Part shown: positions 12,101 through 20,854 of the stretch, piece by piece
How positions within the stretch are numbered: the stretch's first letter is position 1
How the letters are laid out: every line of letters begins with the position of its first letter
Source of the DNA: Caprella mutica
Lineage: Eukaryota; Arthropoda; Malacostraca; Amphipoda; Caprellidae
Assembly (NCBI GenBank): GCA_947561585.1
Contig: CANNZV010000434.1
Location: 310,001 to 374,000 of the forward strand
DNA: 64,000 nucleotides
Direction: 5' to 3'
Notes under the pieces: model-generated
Seen by the model: only the letters and a program-made list of their open reading frames with translations
What the model was told of the DNA's origin: nothing
Database searches by the model: none
Translations under genes and position numbers: made by a program

Positions 12101-14386
12101 AGTACACACTACATACACAGTGTATAGTACACACTACATACACAGTGTATAGTACACACAACATACACAGTGTATAGTACACACAACATACACAGTGTAT
12201 AGTACACACAACACAGTGTATAGTACACACAACACAGTGTATAGTACACACAACACAGTGTATAGTACACACTACATACACAGTGTATAGTACACACTAC
12301 ATACACAGTGTATAGTACACACTACATACACAGTGTATAGTACACACTACATACACAGTGTATAGTACACACAACACAGTGTATAGTACACACAACACAG
12401 TGTATAGTACACACTACATACACAGTGTATAGTACACACTACATACACAGTGTATAGTACACACTACATACACAGTGTATAGTACACACTACATACACAG
12501 TGTATAGTACACACTACATACACAGTGTATAGTACACACTACATACACAGTGTATAGTACACACTACATACACAGTGTATAGTACACACTACATACACAG
12601 TGTATAGTACACACTACATACACAGTGTATAGTACACACTACATACACAGTGTATAGTACACACAACATACAGTGTATAGTACACACAACATACACAGTG
12701 TATAGTACACACAACATACACAGTGTATAGTACACACAACATACAGTGTATAGTACACACAACATACACAGTGTATAGTACACACAACATTACACAGTGT
12801 ATAGTACACACAACATTACACAGTGTATAGTACACACAACATTACACAGTGTATAGTACACACAACATTACACAGTGTATAGTACACACAACATTACACA
12901 GTGTATAGTACACACAACATTACACAGTGTATAGTACACACAACATTACACAGTGTGTAGTACACACAGCATTACACAGTGTATAGTACACACAACATTA
13001 CACAGTGTATAGTACACACAACATACACAGTGTATAGTACACACAACATACACAGTGTATAGTACACACAACATTACACAGTGTATAGTACACACAACAA
13101 TACACAGGGTATAGTACACACAACAATACACAGGGTATAGTACACACAACATACACAGTGTATATTACACACAACATACACAGGGTATAGTACACACAAC
13201 ATACACAGGGTATAGTACACACAACATACACAGGGTATATTACATAATAACAACTTAAAGGATATGATAACTATACCAGCTGTAAGAAGGAGAAATAGAG
13301 ACAATGAAGAATATAATATAATAGTTAATCACTTGCATGAATTAGATAGCTACAATGTATAGATGTTTATTATCCCTATGTATGTATATAATACAGGCAC
13401 TAATTATACTTATACCTAATCAATAGCAACACATGTGAAGCACAAAACACACACTGCAAGCGGTACAGTGAATAGATATAGCTACACACACACTGCAGGC
13501 AGTACAGTGAATAGATATAGCTACACACACACTGCAGGCAGTAAACTATAATATAAACTGTAATAACTATTTGAAATAAGGGCATCACTACTCACAATGC
13601 AAGTGCATCACCACTTTCTTAGAATCATCACTAGGGCTAAATGAAGCATCATGTAGCTACTCCTGACGTGCACTACATGACATCATACTCTGTCTGTCAG
13701 TTTAATGACTAACATATGGCTAATAAAATTACTTCAAAGCCACAACAATGCTTAGACAGTTGGATAAAATTTATTTCACATTTAGCTAGCTAAATTGTAC
13801 TAAATTAAAGATAAGTGGCTAGTTATTTCATTTGAATGGTGAAATCTAGCAACACAAATATGAATTGTAAAACATTTCTCCCAGGTACATAAATAGAAGA
13901 AATAAATGATGTCAGTTTTTATGTTATATTTTATAAGAAACAAATAATATTATAATAATGACCATCAAATTCATTGATTTCATTCTATCTGTTTTATAAT
14001 AGCTATGAGATAATATGTAAGGCACATTTTAATTAGCTCCATACATTTGTGAGGATATTTGTAATTAATGAATGATATTGACGGCAAGTATATCTCTCTA
14101 TAAATGAGTATCCTGTATTTAACTCTTTTTCTTTTAATCTATAAATATTCTCTTGTTAAAATCATAATGACTTGGTTAAGTAAGATGCCCTAGTAGCTTT
14201 TGCTAAATGGGGCATAAATGTACTCTAGTAGGTATATTAAATATCAATGTAATTTGAGTGGAGGGTAACAGCCCTCTCTCATGATAAGCTACATTTTGCT
14301 CAATAAATAAACAATCTAATTAATTAACAATCAGCTTTACCTGGCATCTTCTGGGTGATGATAATCTTGGGTTCATTTGAAGGCAT
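10..14386 (-). CDS. srGAP-like: srGAP-like protein (F-BAR, RhoGAP, SH3), eleven exons, C-terminus beyond window
   Basis: This is a spliced gene on the minus strand. Coding exons in transcript order are 14341-14386, 10699-10781, 9593-9693, 9049-9214, 8382-8513, 7296-7736, 6838-6979, 3554-3696, 2603-3298, 1612-1801 and 10-190. All introns are GT-AG and all phases match, giving 773 codons without a stop. Residues about 15-420 form an F-BAR domain, which binds and bends membranes. Residues about 480-670 form a RhoGAP domain with the arginine finger in GIFRVSG (Arg about 520) and the NLAICFGPTL motif. Residues about 716-770 form an SH3 domain with AQFDF, DWW and IPDKY. This order is specific to srGAPs, which switch off Rac/Cdc42-type GTPases at membrane protrusions downstream of Robo receptors. 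The Rho-family target here is inferred from the family. The tail after the SH3 lies off the left edge. The first Met at 14386 was chosen because MPSNEPK leads straight into the F-BAR start. Confidence 0.93.
1341..1611. repeat. 22-bp minisatellite at the donor end of srGAP intron 10
   Basis: About 12 units of 22 bp contain AGTGATTGGCTAGG. On the transcribed strand the first unit is the intron's 5' end (GTGAGTACCTAGCC). Distal units repeat it as GTGAGCACCTAGCC and proximal ones as GCGAGTGCCTAGCC. Confidence 0.95.
1612..1801 (-). CDS. srGAP-like: srGAP coding exon 10 (residues 651-713, end of RhoGAP and acidic linker)
   Basis: The exon encodes VQFQNLVNELIKNIIIFSED and GPVYEKYLSKDSLELEADVG, then an acidic linker ending SEDGE-like at the splice. 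The pattern VNELIKxIIxxxxxIFP...GPVYEK is typical of srGAPs between RhoGAP and SH3. It ends in phase 1 at GACG|GTGAGT. Confidence 0.92.
1880..2340 (+). repeat. Dispersed repeat family A, copy 1 (intron 9)
   Basis: This stretch shares blocks with 10945-11235, 19780-20145 and 42005-42370. Examples are TGGAAGAGG-type AATGAAGAGGTGA, GAAGAGCATAACCCTAG and CGCTATCCTCT. All four copies have the same orientation. The type is unknown: no terminal repeats or coding domain were seen. The copy is diverged at its left end. Confidence 0.75.
2603..3298 (-). CDS. srGAP-like: srGAP coding exon 9 (residues 419-650, RhoGAP)
   Basis: This 232-codon exon, phase 0-0, encodes KFREYTLSSNLIGRLQ and then a basic linker with PRRRRIGR. 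The RhoGAP domain follows: FGGSLEEYLDATHQDIPLIM, GIFRVSG with the catalytic arginine finger, MKLYLRELREPLFP, and NLAICFGPTL. All expected GAP landmarks are present, so the domain looks catalytically intact. GC content is visibly higher than in the flanking DNA. Confidence 0.96.
3554..3696 (-). CDS. srGAP-like: srGAP coding exon 8 (residues 371-418)
   Basis: The exon encodes MLNKRDYDVAHYFSEEGVKN through RADHQETEAFYLN, the linker before RhoGAP that in srGAPs contains the pattern QETExFY. It begins with GC to complete Gly and ends in phase 0 before GTGAGG. The acceptor (GCGTCACAG) has a poor pyrimidine tract and is fused to a 27-bp array. Confidence 0.85.
3697..4747. repeat. 27-bp minisatellite at the acceptor end of srGAP intron 7
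   Basis: About 39 units of 27 bp contain GCAATTAACAGTCTAG on the plus strand. The array ends exactly at the exon 8 acceptor. Each unit on the transcribed strand carries TGCTAAC, a branch-point-like motif. Because 27 is divisible by 3, it stays open in several frames on both strands without being coding. Confidence 0.96.
4748..5106. other. Intron 7 spacer between two minisatellites
   Basis: This is AT-rich unique sequence separating the acceptor-side 27-bp array from the donor-side 19-bp array. No gene or regulatory element is recognised. Confidence 0.7.
5107..6837. repeat. 19-bp minisatellite at the donor end of srGAP intron 7
   Basis: About 90 units of 19 bp (ACCTAGTAGAGTTTACGTT and variants) run up to the exon 7 donor. 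On the transcribed strand each unit reads CTACTAGGTAACGTAAACT, nearly identical to the real junction CTACTAG|GTAAAGTAAACT. Variants carry GTAACG, GTAGTG or GTCGTG. Confidence 0.96.
6838..6979 (-). CDS. srGAP-like: srGAP coding exon 7 (residues 324-370, F-BAR extension)
   Basis: The exon encodes VCQVQVTREVQEEIEKRYSH to AEKTLLG, a coiled-coil-like stretch. It ends in phase 1 at CTACTAG|GTAAAG. The donor neighbourhood is repeated about 90 times downstream in the intron. Confidence 0.88.
7003..7200. mobile_element. Palindromic MITE with TTAA flanks inside srGAP intron 6
   Basis: The element has arms of about 85 bp starting GGACCGTACAC on the left and ending GTGTACGGCCC on the right. It is flanked by TTAA at 6999-7002 and 7201-7204. 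The TTAA duplication is characteristic of piggyBac-type transposition. There is no coding capacity. It fills most of the 316-bp intron, so the pre-mRNA could form a long hairpin there. Confidence 0.8.
7296..7736 (-). CDS. srGAP-like: srGAP coding exon 6 (residues 177-323, F-BAR)
   Basis: This exon has 147 codons, phase 0-0. It includes KAIKARNEYLLCMESANSAI, then KYFVEDLSDIIDAMDFGLH, and ends FEFQGHKGDE. These are the most conserved srGAP F-BAR signatures (KARNEYLL, YYxxDLSDLID, FEFQxHxGDE). The acceptor is AAATTTCAG and the donor GTGAAG. The next exon resumes VCQVQ, as in family members. Confidence 0.95.
8126..8381. repeat. 29-bp minisatellite at the donor end of srGAP intron 5
   Basis: There are about nine units. 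The two nearest the exon are 22 bp and the rest 29 bp. On the transcribed strand every unit contains GTGAGTAGAGAGTAG, identical to the true donor, and the longer units add a second GTGAGT just before it. Confidence 0.95.
8382..8513 (-). CDS. srGAP-like: srGAP coding exon 5 (residues 133-176, F-BAR)
   Basis: This is a 44-codon phase 0-0 exon encoding CREIASESHEELLKVLHELH and then TYHTYQAEHKATHAKLLSFQ. The pattern EELLKVLxELxTxxxTYHxY matches srGAPs. Its donor (CAG|GTGAGT) is the first of many GTGAGT copies in the adjoining 29-bp array. Confidence 0.9.
8548..8755. mobile_element. Truncated relative of the TTAA MITE with a strong internal palindrome, in intron 4
   Basis: The left arm, starting GGGCCGTACACACG, matches the element at 7003-7200. 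The right end is missing. Between about 8625 and 8751 lies a long inverted repeat whose apex contains GATACCTGCAGGTATC twice. Confidence 0.7.
9049..9214 (-). CDS. srGAP-like: srGAP coding exon 4 (residues 77-132, F-BAR)
   Basis: The exon encodes RREQWDLASAYSCWMVLLQQ and continues through RDHAAMAEVYQNNIVPRF, close to the srGAP F-BAR core (family pattern CWxxLLxQ...RDHAxLxxxYxNNxxPRF). The acceptor is CTTCCTCAG and the donor GTGAGT. It ends in phase 0. Confidence 0.92.
9593..9693 (-). CDS. srGAP-like: srGAP coding exon 3 (F-BAR)
   Basis: The exon encodes EWVKRRAELHQDYASKLDKM followed by AKGLQARHKDQKV, the F-BAR segment with the family pattern of a basic patch then YSxxLEKLA. The acceptor CTCTACAG directly follows a 33-bp minisatellite in intron 2. 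The donor is GTGAGG, and the exon ends in phase 2. Confidence 0.9.
9696..10617. repeat. 33-bp minisatellite at the acceptor end of srGAP intron 2
   Basis: About 28 units contain AAACTGTGAGTAATGGGTTT on the plus strand. On the transcribed strand each unit has a pyrimidine stretch (TTTATTCCTCTC) and TTACTCACAG, resembling the adjoining acceptor region (TTTTTTCTCTACAG). Divisibility by 3 gives open frames that are not coding. Confidence 0.95.
10699..10781 (-). CDS. srGAP-like: srGAP coding exon 2 (residues 16-43, start of F-BAR)
   Basis: The exon encodes ELRSQLNEQLRALDYRVEAQ and on to TEYQ, which matches the first F-BAR helix of srGAPs. The acceptor is TTTCCAG and the donor is GTAAAG. It enters with two bases (AG), so any upstream exon ending in phase 1 with G yields Glu. 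This matters because three candidate first exons end that way. Confidence 0.88.
10945..11235 (+). repeat. Dispersed repeat family A, copy 2 (intron 1)
   Basis: The copy begins AAGGGGTTTATTAACGTCTC and contains GTACAAGGGACTGGAAGAAG and AATGAAGAGGTGATAG. It lacks the middle GAAGAGCATAACCC block but keeps the ACAAATTACAACAGTTCC tail shared with copy 1. Confidence 0.8.
11236..12030. other. Intron 1 AT-rich stretch, no feature
   Basis: Unique AT-rich DNA between repeat copy 2 and the 21-26-bp array. Nothing supportable was seen. Confidence 0.6.
12031..13245. repeat. 21-26-bp minisatellite in intron 1
   Basis: About 50 units contain CAGTGTATAGTACACAC. Spacers vary between copies (ACA, ACATA, ACATTA), so the period shifts between 21 and 26 bp. 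The core GTGTA-TAG-TACAC is an interrupted palindrome. The array lies mid-intron, not at a splice site. Confidence 0.95.
13246..14340. other. Intron 1 remainder, AT-rich
   Basis: A short 40-bp-scale duplication (CTACACACACACTGCAGGCA) occurs around 13440-13550. Otherwise this is AT-rich unique sequence up to the exon 1 donor. Confidence 0.6.
14341..14386 (-). CDS. srGAP-like: srGAP coding exon 1 (residues 1-15)
   Basis: The exon encodes MPSNEPKIIITQKMP and ends in phase 1 (CCA G) before a GTAAAGC donor. The next exon begins AG CTC, completing Glu. The frame stays open upstream to a good acceptor (TTTTTTGTTCAG) at 14411-14412, so the exon probably starts at 14410 with some 5' untranslated sequence supplied by an upstream exon. 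Human srGAPs also have a short variable N-terminus before the F-BAR helix. Confidence 0.75.
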
Positions 14387-14410
14387 CGTCACTTTTATAC
14401 CAAAAACATA

Positions 14411-16856
14411 CTGAACAAAAAAGGGTGACTTTAAAAGAAAAAACTAAATATCTATAAAAAGAATGGAGAAGGAATTAGTAAAAAAAAGATAATTTGGTTA
14501 AAAGATTATGGTTGCAGTTGTGAATGATATGAATTGATGGGAAAAATATAACATATTTTGAAGGTAGAAATGCAATAGAATTTTTTTAAGCAAACGTGTT
14601 AACTATCAGAGGAGATAATAATCTTTAATATATTTTTCTTCGGGGATCATTATTTAAATCATAAAAACAAACTTTTAACTAAGAAGAAACAAAATCCAAT
14701 ATAATATTCATGTTTTCTTAAGATGTTGACAATCTTTGACTCACAAACAGTTAAGTTAGAAGTTTATTATGAAAAAATTTAGGACTAAAAAAAGCAAAGT
14801 CTTCTAGTTCAGTAATAGCAGCAATGGTTTGGTAAGTACTAAGTAATAGTAATGCCATTAATATGTTTAATTAGTAAACATAGGTAGCAGCTTTCACACG
14901 AAATTATATTTAATTATATAATCAGATGGTAGGTAAGTATGTGGTTTAGCTACTACTAAAAAATATACAATTATTACATGCAATGATGAAACTAATAGTA
15001 GTGATATACTTCTATATTAACAAAATATTAAAATGTAGCTAAGACATAAAATACATGACATCTATTTCTCAATATTCTACAATAAAAAATGAAGCAAATG
15101 TCCATATACATTCAGTAGAATAGGTAAGTATACTAGGTACCTTGGCTACATAATGCATACAGAATTACCAGCTGTCAGTGTCAGCTAAATGTTAGGCCTA
15201 TCTTCATATTATTTACCAGGCACTAACTAATTAGTGTACCTACCTAACAAGAAATAAGAATGCATATGGTTAAGAAATATTCAACTAGGTAGTAACTAGT
15301 AACTAACATTATATCTACTAATTGCCCTTACTTTTTATCATCTAACTAACTAATGCTATATGAGTCATAAGTAGGTACCACATGTAGCTTTACAATTCTG
15401 TGAACTGAGAATATACCTAACTAAGGATAAATCAATATCTTAGCTACCTATTTAGTACAAATATACCTATCTAATATCTCTGAGAGGGGATAGATGAAAG
15501 CACACGACTTTGCCATATGGTTTGGAGCTGGGGGTACAGTCAGGCACTGTAGTTTGCACCCATAGTACATATTATACCTACCTACCTGTCAGTATATTTC
15601 TACCCAGGGTAACTTTATAGGATTAAACCTACCAAGCTAGTTAATCTTTACTAGATATTAAAATATTACAGGAGGTATGTAAAGCTAATATTTATAACTT
15701 AAATGTGAATGATGACAAATTAGAGCAATATTCAAATTAAAACAAAAAAGAATGGCTTTTACCAAGGAAATAAAGGAACATTTACTGTTTGTTATATTTG
15801 GCACACAAGGGTATACGCCGTGACAAACGCACGCACACACATGCCGGGATAAACAAGGCACTTTCCCATGTTTCACAACTGTCAAAATAACGACAATTAA
15901 CAACAAAACAATAAAGCGAACTACCACGTCTGTGTTATCAGATGAATAACACAGAGTGTCAATTAATTGTAGTGGACAGAGCAGACTGTCTTAGAGAACC
16001 ACGCCTATATCCTGTGAATGGGGCAGCGGTAGGTACGCACACAACCTCACTCCAACACAGCATGAACGTTACTAAATTTGAAAACATGATAAACATTTAA
16101 ACAAAAACATAAATTGATATTATTCACTAAAACAAAATAATCATGGAAGATAATTTTATTTTATTTTGTGTACTCAGTGAGGTATCTACTTACCAGAAAA
16201 ATGTGCATCTTAGAATTACCTATGTATTGTATATTCTTTTAACGACTTAGAAATAATGGATATATCTTAAATAATATAGTGGAAACTCAACAGTCAAGGC
16301 TGACCTTATATAGGTAGTTATAAAGCAGTCGAGCATGAATCCTTAGGATTAAACGACCACAATTAATTTAGTTGGTGTGCTTGAATACAAACATACATTG
16401 TGTACTATCGGGAAATTTGGCCTCCGTTAATAGTAAAGATTAATTGACATGTCTCTCAATTTTAAATTCAACACTAGCCATTTGAAATAGTAAATGAAGT
16501 TAAATTTAATACAACTACTTATGTTATACATTCCCAAAGTACACTTTTTAGTTCTCTATGTTAGGTAACAAAACACATTTGGTATTCCCAGTGCGTGAGT
16601 TGTATTTAGTAGCATTATTATGCAGACAACAGTCACATAATTTAAAGACCGTAATATAATTTTTGAAGGACACAAATGTTATTAGTGAGATAAAAGGAAG
16701 GGTGCCAAACGTGAAAACTTGTGTTAAGTTTATTAAATTAGCAAAATAGTGTTTTCAGTGCGTGAGAGAAACGGTCTTCATCAAAATAACATTTAAAAAG
16801 GTTAGTTCACTACTCTAATCTACCAAAAAGACAAATCAAAGACATTGCCACCTTAC
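14411..16856. other. AT-rich DNA upstream of coding exon 1, no gene seen
   Basis: No open frame of note. It is an intron if the upstream exons are used, or it holds the promoter region if exon 1 has a nearby start. No promoter motif can be called. Confidence 0.5.
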
Positions 16857-17280
16857 CATAGCTATCATGGTGTTGAATGGCATAAAACTTGTGCAGATCT
16901 GTACCCGATCTGTTATACCACCAATCCTTCATCCGCTTATTTTCACCCATGAACCATCCATGGATACCAGAAAGGCGACTGAGTGAAGGAGAAGAGCCAG
17001 TGGTGTCCAAATTATCAGAGCTACTACTCCTGCTCGAGTCTGGAACTGCACAGCTGTGTACTCTGCGGTTGCTCAGAGAAGACTGACTGCCAAAATCTCT
17101 CGGTCTCTCGAAGTAAACTCGTTGTACATCTATGAGATTGTGTAAAGACTTTGTGCTTTTGCTGTAGCAGCTACTGGAACTACTGTATTCGCTGCATCTG
17201 CTTCTCCCAAAGTCGTTCTGAATGACATAGTTAGACGTTATGCTGAAATTCTCAGTGCTAAGGGCAGTGAGATGAGCCAT
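16857..17280 (-). CDS. Candidate alternative first exon, Ser-rich N-terminus
   Basis: An open exon begins at Met 17280 (MAHLTALSTENF), with an in-frame TGA five codons upstream, and ends HHDSY plus G in phase 1 before a GTAAGG donor. It is serine-rich (SSSSSCYSKSTKSLHNL; RSSSSDNLDTTGSSPSLSRL), followed by GWFMGENKRMKDWWYNRSG. No domain is recognised. Its phase does not fit the acceptor at 14411-14412 (a stop follows within 13 codons) but does fit srGAP exon 2 at 10781. The simplest reading is an alternative srGAP first exon that skips coding exon 1. A separate gene remains possible. Confidence 0.5.
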
Positions 17281-18620
17281 CAGGAGAAGTGTTCAGCAAC
17301 AGTTTTGTAGAACTTCAAATTTGTAATGGTTCAAGACACTTTATTTGATTATCGATGTGCTCACAATCAGGATACCCATAAATAATTTCTCATTTCTAGA
17401 ATTACCTTTTGATTTCTGCTATATAAATAAAATGAGTTTGTTTCATATGATCAAAACTGTCAGAAGAAAGCTCATGTTTGGCACTTCGGTACGATATATA
17501 ATTTAAATATTGTTTATAAAGTTAACACTAAGATTATTATGAATGTAACTCTGAAAGATAAATAAGTAGATACATTTAACAGGAGGATAGTGACCAAATT
17601 AGATAAACCAAAGGTTATACATCAGGTGGAATAAAGAGGAAGCTGCAATTTAAGGTTCATGTATGACCTCAATGCTACAAACCAGGATAGAGGCCATTGA
17701 TTGAGTTATGAAGATATACTGTGATGTCAGGCCAATGACTAGTCTCATTATATTATGTAGCTGCGTGATTACACATTTCTATTTATAATCACATAGCTAC
17801 ACAAGCTTAGAAACCCACATAAACATAGTATGGTTCAATGTGCCTTACACATTATTCATTTTCGTTCCTAAAACATTCAAAACTTCTGGAGTAAGTAGAA
17901 ATAAAATAAAATTGGAACTTAGCAAGTATTTAGGTACATCCTGATGCTCTCCCGGTGATGTAGACTTATAGAGTATCTGCCTATACACAAAATGATTAAA
18001 TGGTTTAGGCACTACTTTACTATGTAAATTTGTAGAGGATACACGATACAGAACATGGATTTAATGGAAAAGATTCAAACTCAACGGGAAATCCAAATTA
18101 TTATGAGGTTATTTAAACTCAGCGTTGAAGGTTTTATCAGATATCAAGCTTTCGAATAGAAAGATTTCTATTCATCATCAGGAGAAGAGTGGAAAACCTG
18201 GACCTGACAATGAATTTTATAACCATGGATTGTAAAAAATACGAATAGAACATTTCAATATATATATGTAGCCTCTATACTGTATGAGGTACTACTTCTA
18301 CTGCAGAGAATTGTACAAGGAAGTACCTCTATAGTATACACTGTAGAGTTACTGTCTCATTGCAGAGAGTACTGTAAGTACTTTGTTCGTTACTCCCTTT
18401 GTACTGTGATGTAACGTACTGTGTTACATTGTTACACGCAGAGGATCGTGTTACATGTAGCTACACTGATTGATCTGTAGTCAAAGTACACACAGTGAAA
18501 TATCTTGGAAGATATGTACTATAGGTGAAAGATACCGAATGTTTATCTTTAAATGGAGAATTAGGTTAAATAGAGTAAATCATATAATATATTAATTTAC
18601 ATAAGATATTACTACTTATG
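17281..18620. other. AT-rich DNA upstream of the 17.3-kb exon, no gene seen
   Basis: No gene is supported. The region 18250-18480 is enriched in GTAC/TGTTAC-type short repeats but has no fixed period. Confidence 0.5.
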
Positions 18621-19401
18621 CAGGGAAACCAATAAGTAATGAATTTTATAAACAATAAGATAACTCGTAAATAAACAAATATTTTATTTAAAAATATATT
18701 TATATTCTTGTAGCTATAATATGGAGGTTTTGTATAGATTGACCAAACTTTTTTGAAATTTCAGAGAAAAAAAATGTCCCTGAAGAAACTCACAAAATCG
18801 ATACAAGAATAAAGTTGATTTCCGAAGACCAGAAAAAGTTCATCGTACTTAGAACATGGAAGAAAAATATCCCCTGCAGTAGTGAGACGTACATTTTATT
18901 GAGGTATGGACTAACAGCAAGAAAAGCATCCCACTATAAATGACATCACTTTACCAGGGTAATAGAAGCTTTTAAAAATGGAATTGCAAACACTTTGAGA
19001 ACAGCACGACCAAAGGCTACACGGTCTACAGTCTACACCCAACATGACCAGCGCCAATCCTGCAAGAAATGAACCAAAACCTGCGAACTTCAATTCGTCA
19101 TGTGGAACGAAAATTAGATTTTACCAATATACTACTCAGAAAACCATAGAGCTTGATTTGAGTCTTAGGCCGGCCCTACACGTAACTGTTTATCTGAGCG
19201 ATTTATCTGTGCGATTTATCCGTACAAGTTACACAGATGCAAAAGGGGAATTATTTCTCCCATTCTTTTCCAATTGAATTTTTTTGTTCAATATAATAAT
19301 ACTATATACAAAACTACTCCCGTATTAGAGCTACCAGAAAATATTTACTATTTACGAGTTATTTTATGGTTTATAAAATCCATTACTTATCAATCACCCT
19401 G
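18621..19401. mobile_element. Decayed DNA transposon with about 55-bp terminal inverted repeats
   Basis: The left end CAGGGAAACCAATAAGTAATG and following sequence to about 18690 are matched in reverse complement at 19340-19401 (ending CATTACTTATCAATCACCCTG). Shared arm words include TTTTATAAAC and ATAACTCGTAAAT. The right end is followed by TA. The interior on the plus strand has a broken frame reading IKLISEDQKKFIVLRTWKKN before a stop, and RTARPKATRS further on, which looks like a helix-turn-helix remnant of a Tc1/mariner-like transposase. The family assignment is weak. Confidence 0.6.
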
Positions 19402-19779
19402 TATATCAATATAATGTTCTATGAATGAAGGTTACTATCATCATTTCAAATGATGTGGTAACCCCAGGAAAAGTTTTCTACTCATCAATGAGAAAACTAA
19501 GTCGGCCTACTTGAAGGGAGACTGCAATATAATAGGTAATTATCTAATAAAAAGTATATTAGAGGTAAAACAAGCAACAATATATTTATTCAAATTACTG
19601 ACACAATTTGTTCAAATTTCGCACAATTTTGTAATAAAAGGAATTTCAGAAAATGAATTAAAAACATGAAGAAAGAAATAATTAAAAAATCATTGAATAG
19701 GTGATAAACATTTCAAATTTCAATAACCACAAAACTGCCATACATCAAAGAAATTCATCTATTTAAATTAATAAATTAA

Positions 19780-20145
19780 TAGGAGGTTTAACGTCTGCTT
19801 CGGAACCAAAGGTGACTTCAAAAGGTAATTCAGTACAAGGGACTGGAAGAAGCAGTCAGAAAAGTGGCTCATGAACAAAGTCACCTACAATCGTCAGTGA
19901 CAATGCTCTTGGATGCAGAAAAGCTACTACGTGAAAAAGGGAAAATGAAGAGGTGATAGCAATTGAAGCCTATGAGTCTACCTAACACAAAATCTAAGAC
20001 CACGTAGTTGAAGAGCATAACCCTAGTGCTATCCTCTAAAAAAAGAAAAATTATAGCCATGATAAAAAAGGTAATAAATAATCCAAATAACTACAGTTGT
20101 GTTCCAAATGGACGCCACCCCCCTCTTTCATTCACTACTGACAGC
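19780..20145 (+). repeat. Dispersed repeat family A, copy 3
   Basis: This is the most complete copy. It begins GGAGGTTTAACGTCTGCTTC and runs through GAAGAGCATAACCCTAG to a tail near 20120 that matches copies 1 and 2. Confidence 0.8.
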
Positions 20146-20290
20146 CCCTTGTCTACTTTATTTAAATCACTGAAAGTTCTTCAGTGAGAAGGTGCGTACA
20201 GTGAACCCTTTACAAAAATGAAGGTGACAAAATAGCAGAAAATGGAGCAGAAAAAATGTTGAAATGGACAATGCTATAGAATTGTTATAG

Positions 20291-20612
20291 TAATGTCAAC
20301 CCTGTATAGTTACTATAGCACTGGTTATGCACTATAGCTATCCACATCACTGAATAGTTACTATAGCACTGGCTATACACTATAGCTATCCACATCACTG
20401 TATAGTTACTATAGCACTGGCTATACACTATAGCTATCCACATCACAGTATAGTAACTATAGCACTGGCTATACACTATAGCTATCCACATCACTGAATA
20501 GTTACTATAGCACTGGCTATACACTATAGCTATCCACATCACTGTATAGTTACTATAGCACTGGCTATACACTATAGCTATCCACATCACTGTATAGTTA
20601 CAGTATGACGAG
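20291..20612. repeat. 48-bp tandem repeat, about 6.5 units
   Basis: The unit contains TAGTTACTATAGCACTGG and CTATAGCTATCCACATCACT. It lies 240 bp left of the giant array but shares no sequence with it. Confidence 0.93.
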
Positions 20613-20854
20613 ACTTACTATAGCTACATAGAGGCTATTATTAGCTACATAGGGGAGGCATATGTACTTACATAGGGATGGTATATAGTCACTATATACT
20701 GTAATTATATATTACAATAGTTATAAAGATAATTATAACACTGCTTATTTAGGAACTGAATTTAGTGACTATATCAAATGGAATTATCGCAATAATGGTG
20801 AGAAACATTATACCGGTAGACCAGAGCAGTGTGCACACTATACATTGTCAAACA

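Noticed and set aside
12031..13245. Splice-site origin for the intron 1 array
   Set aside because: The array lies more than 1 kb from either end of the intron and does not match its junctions, so it is not grouped with the other five.
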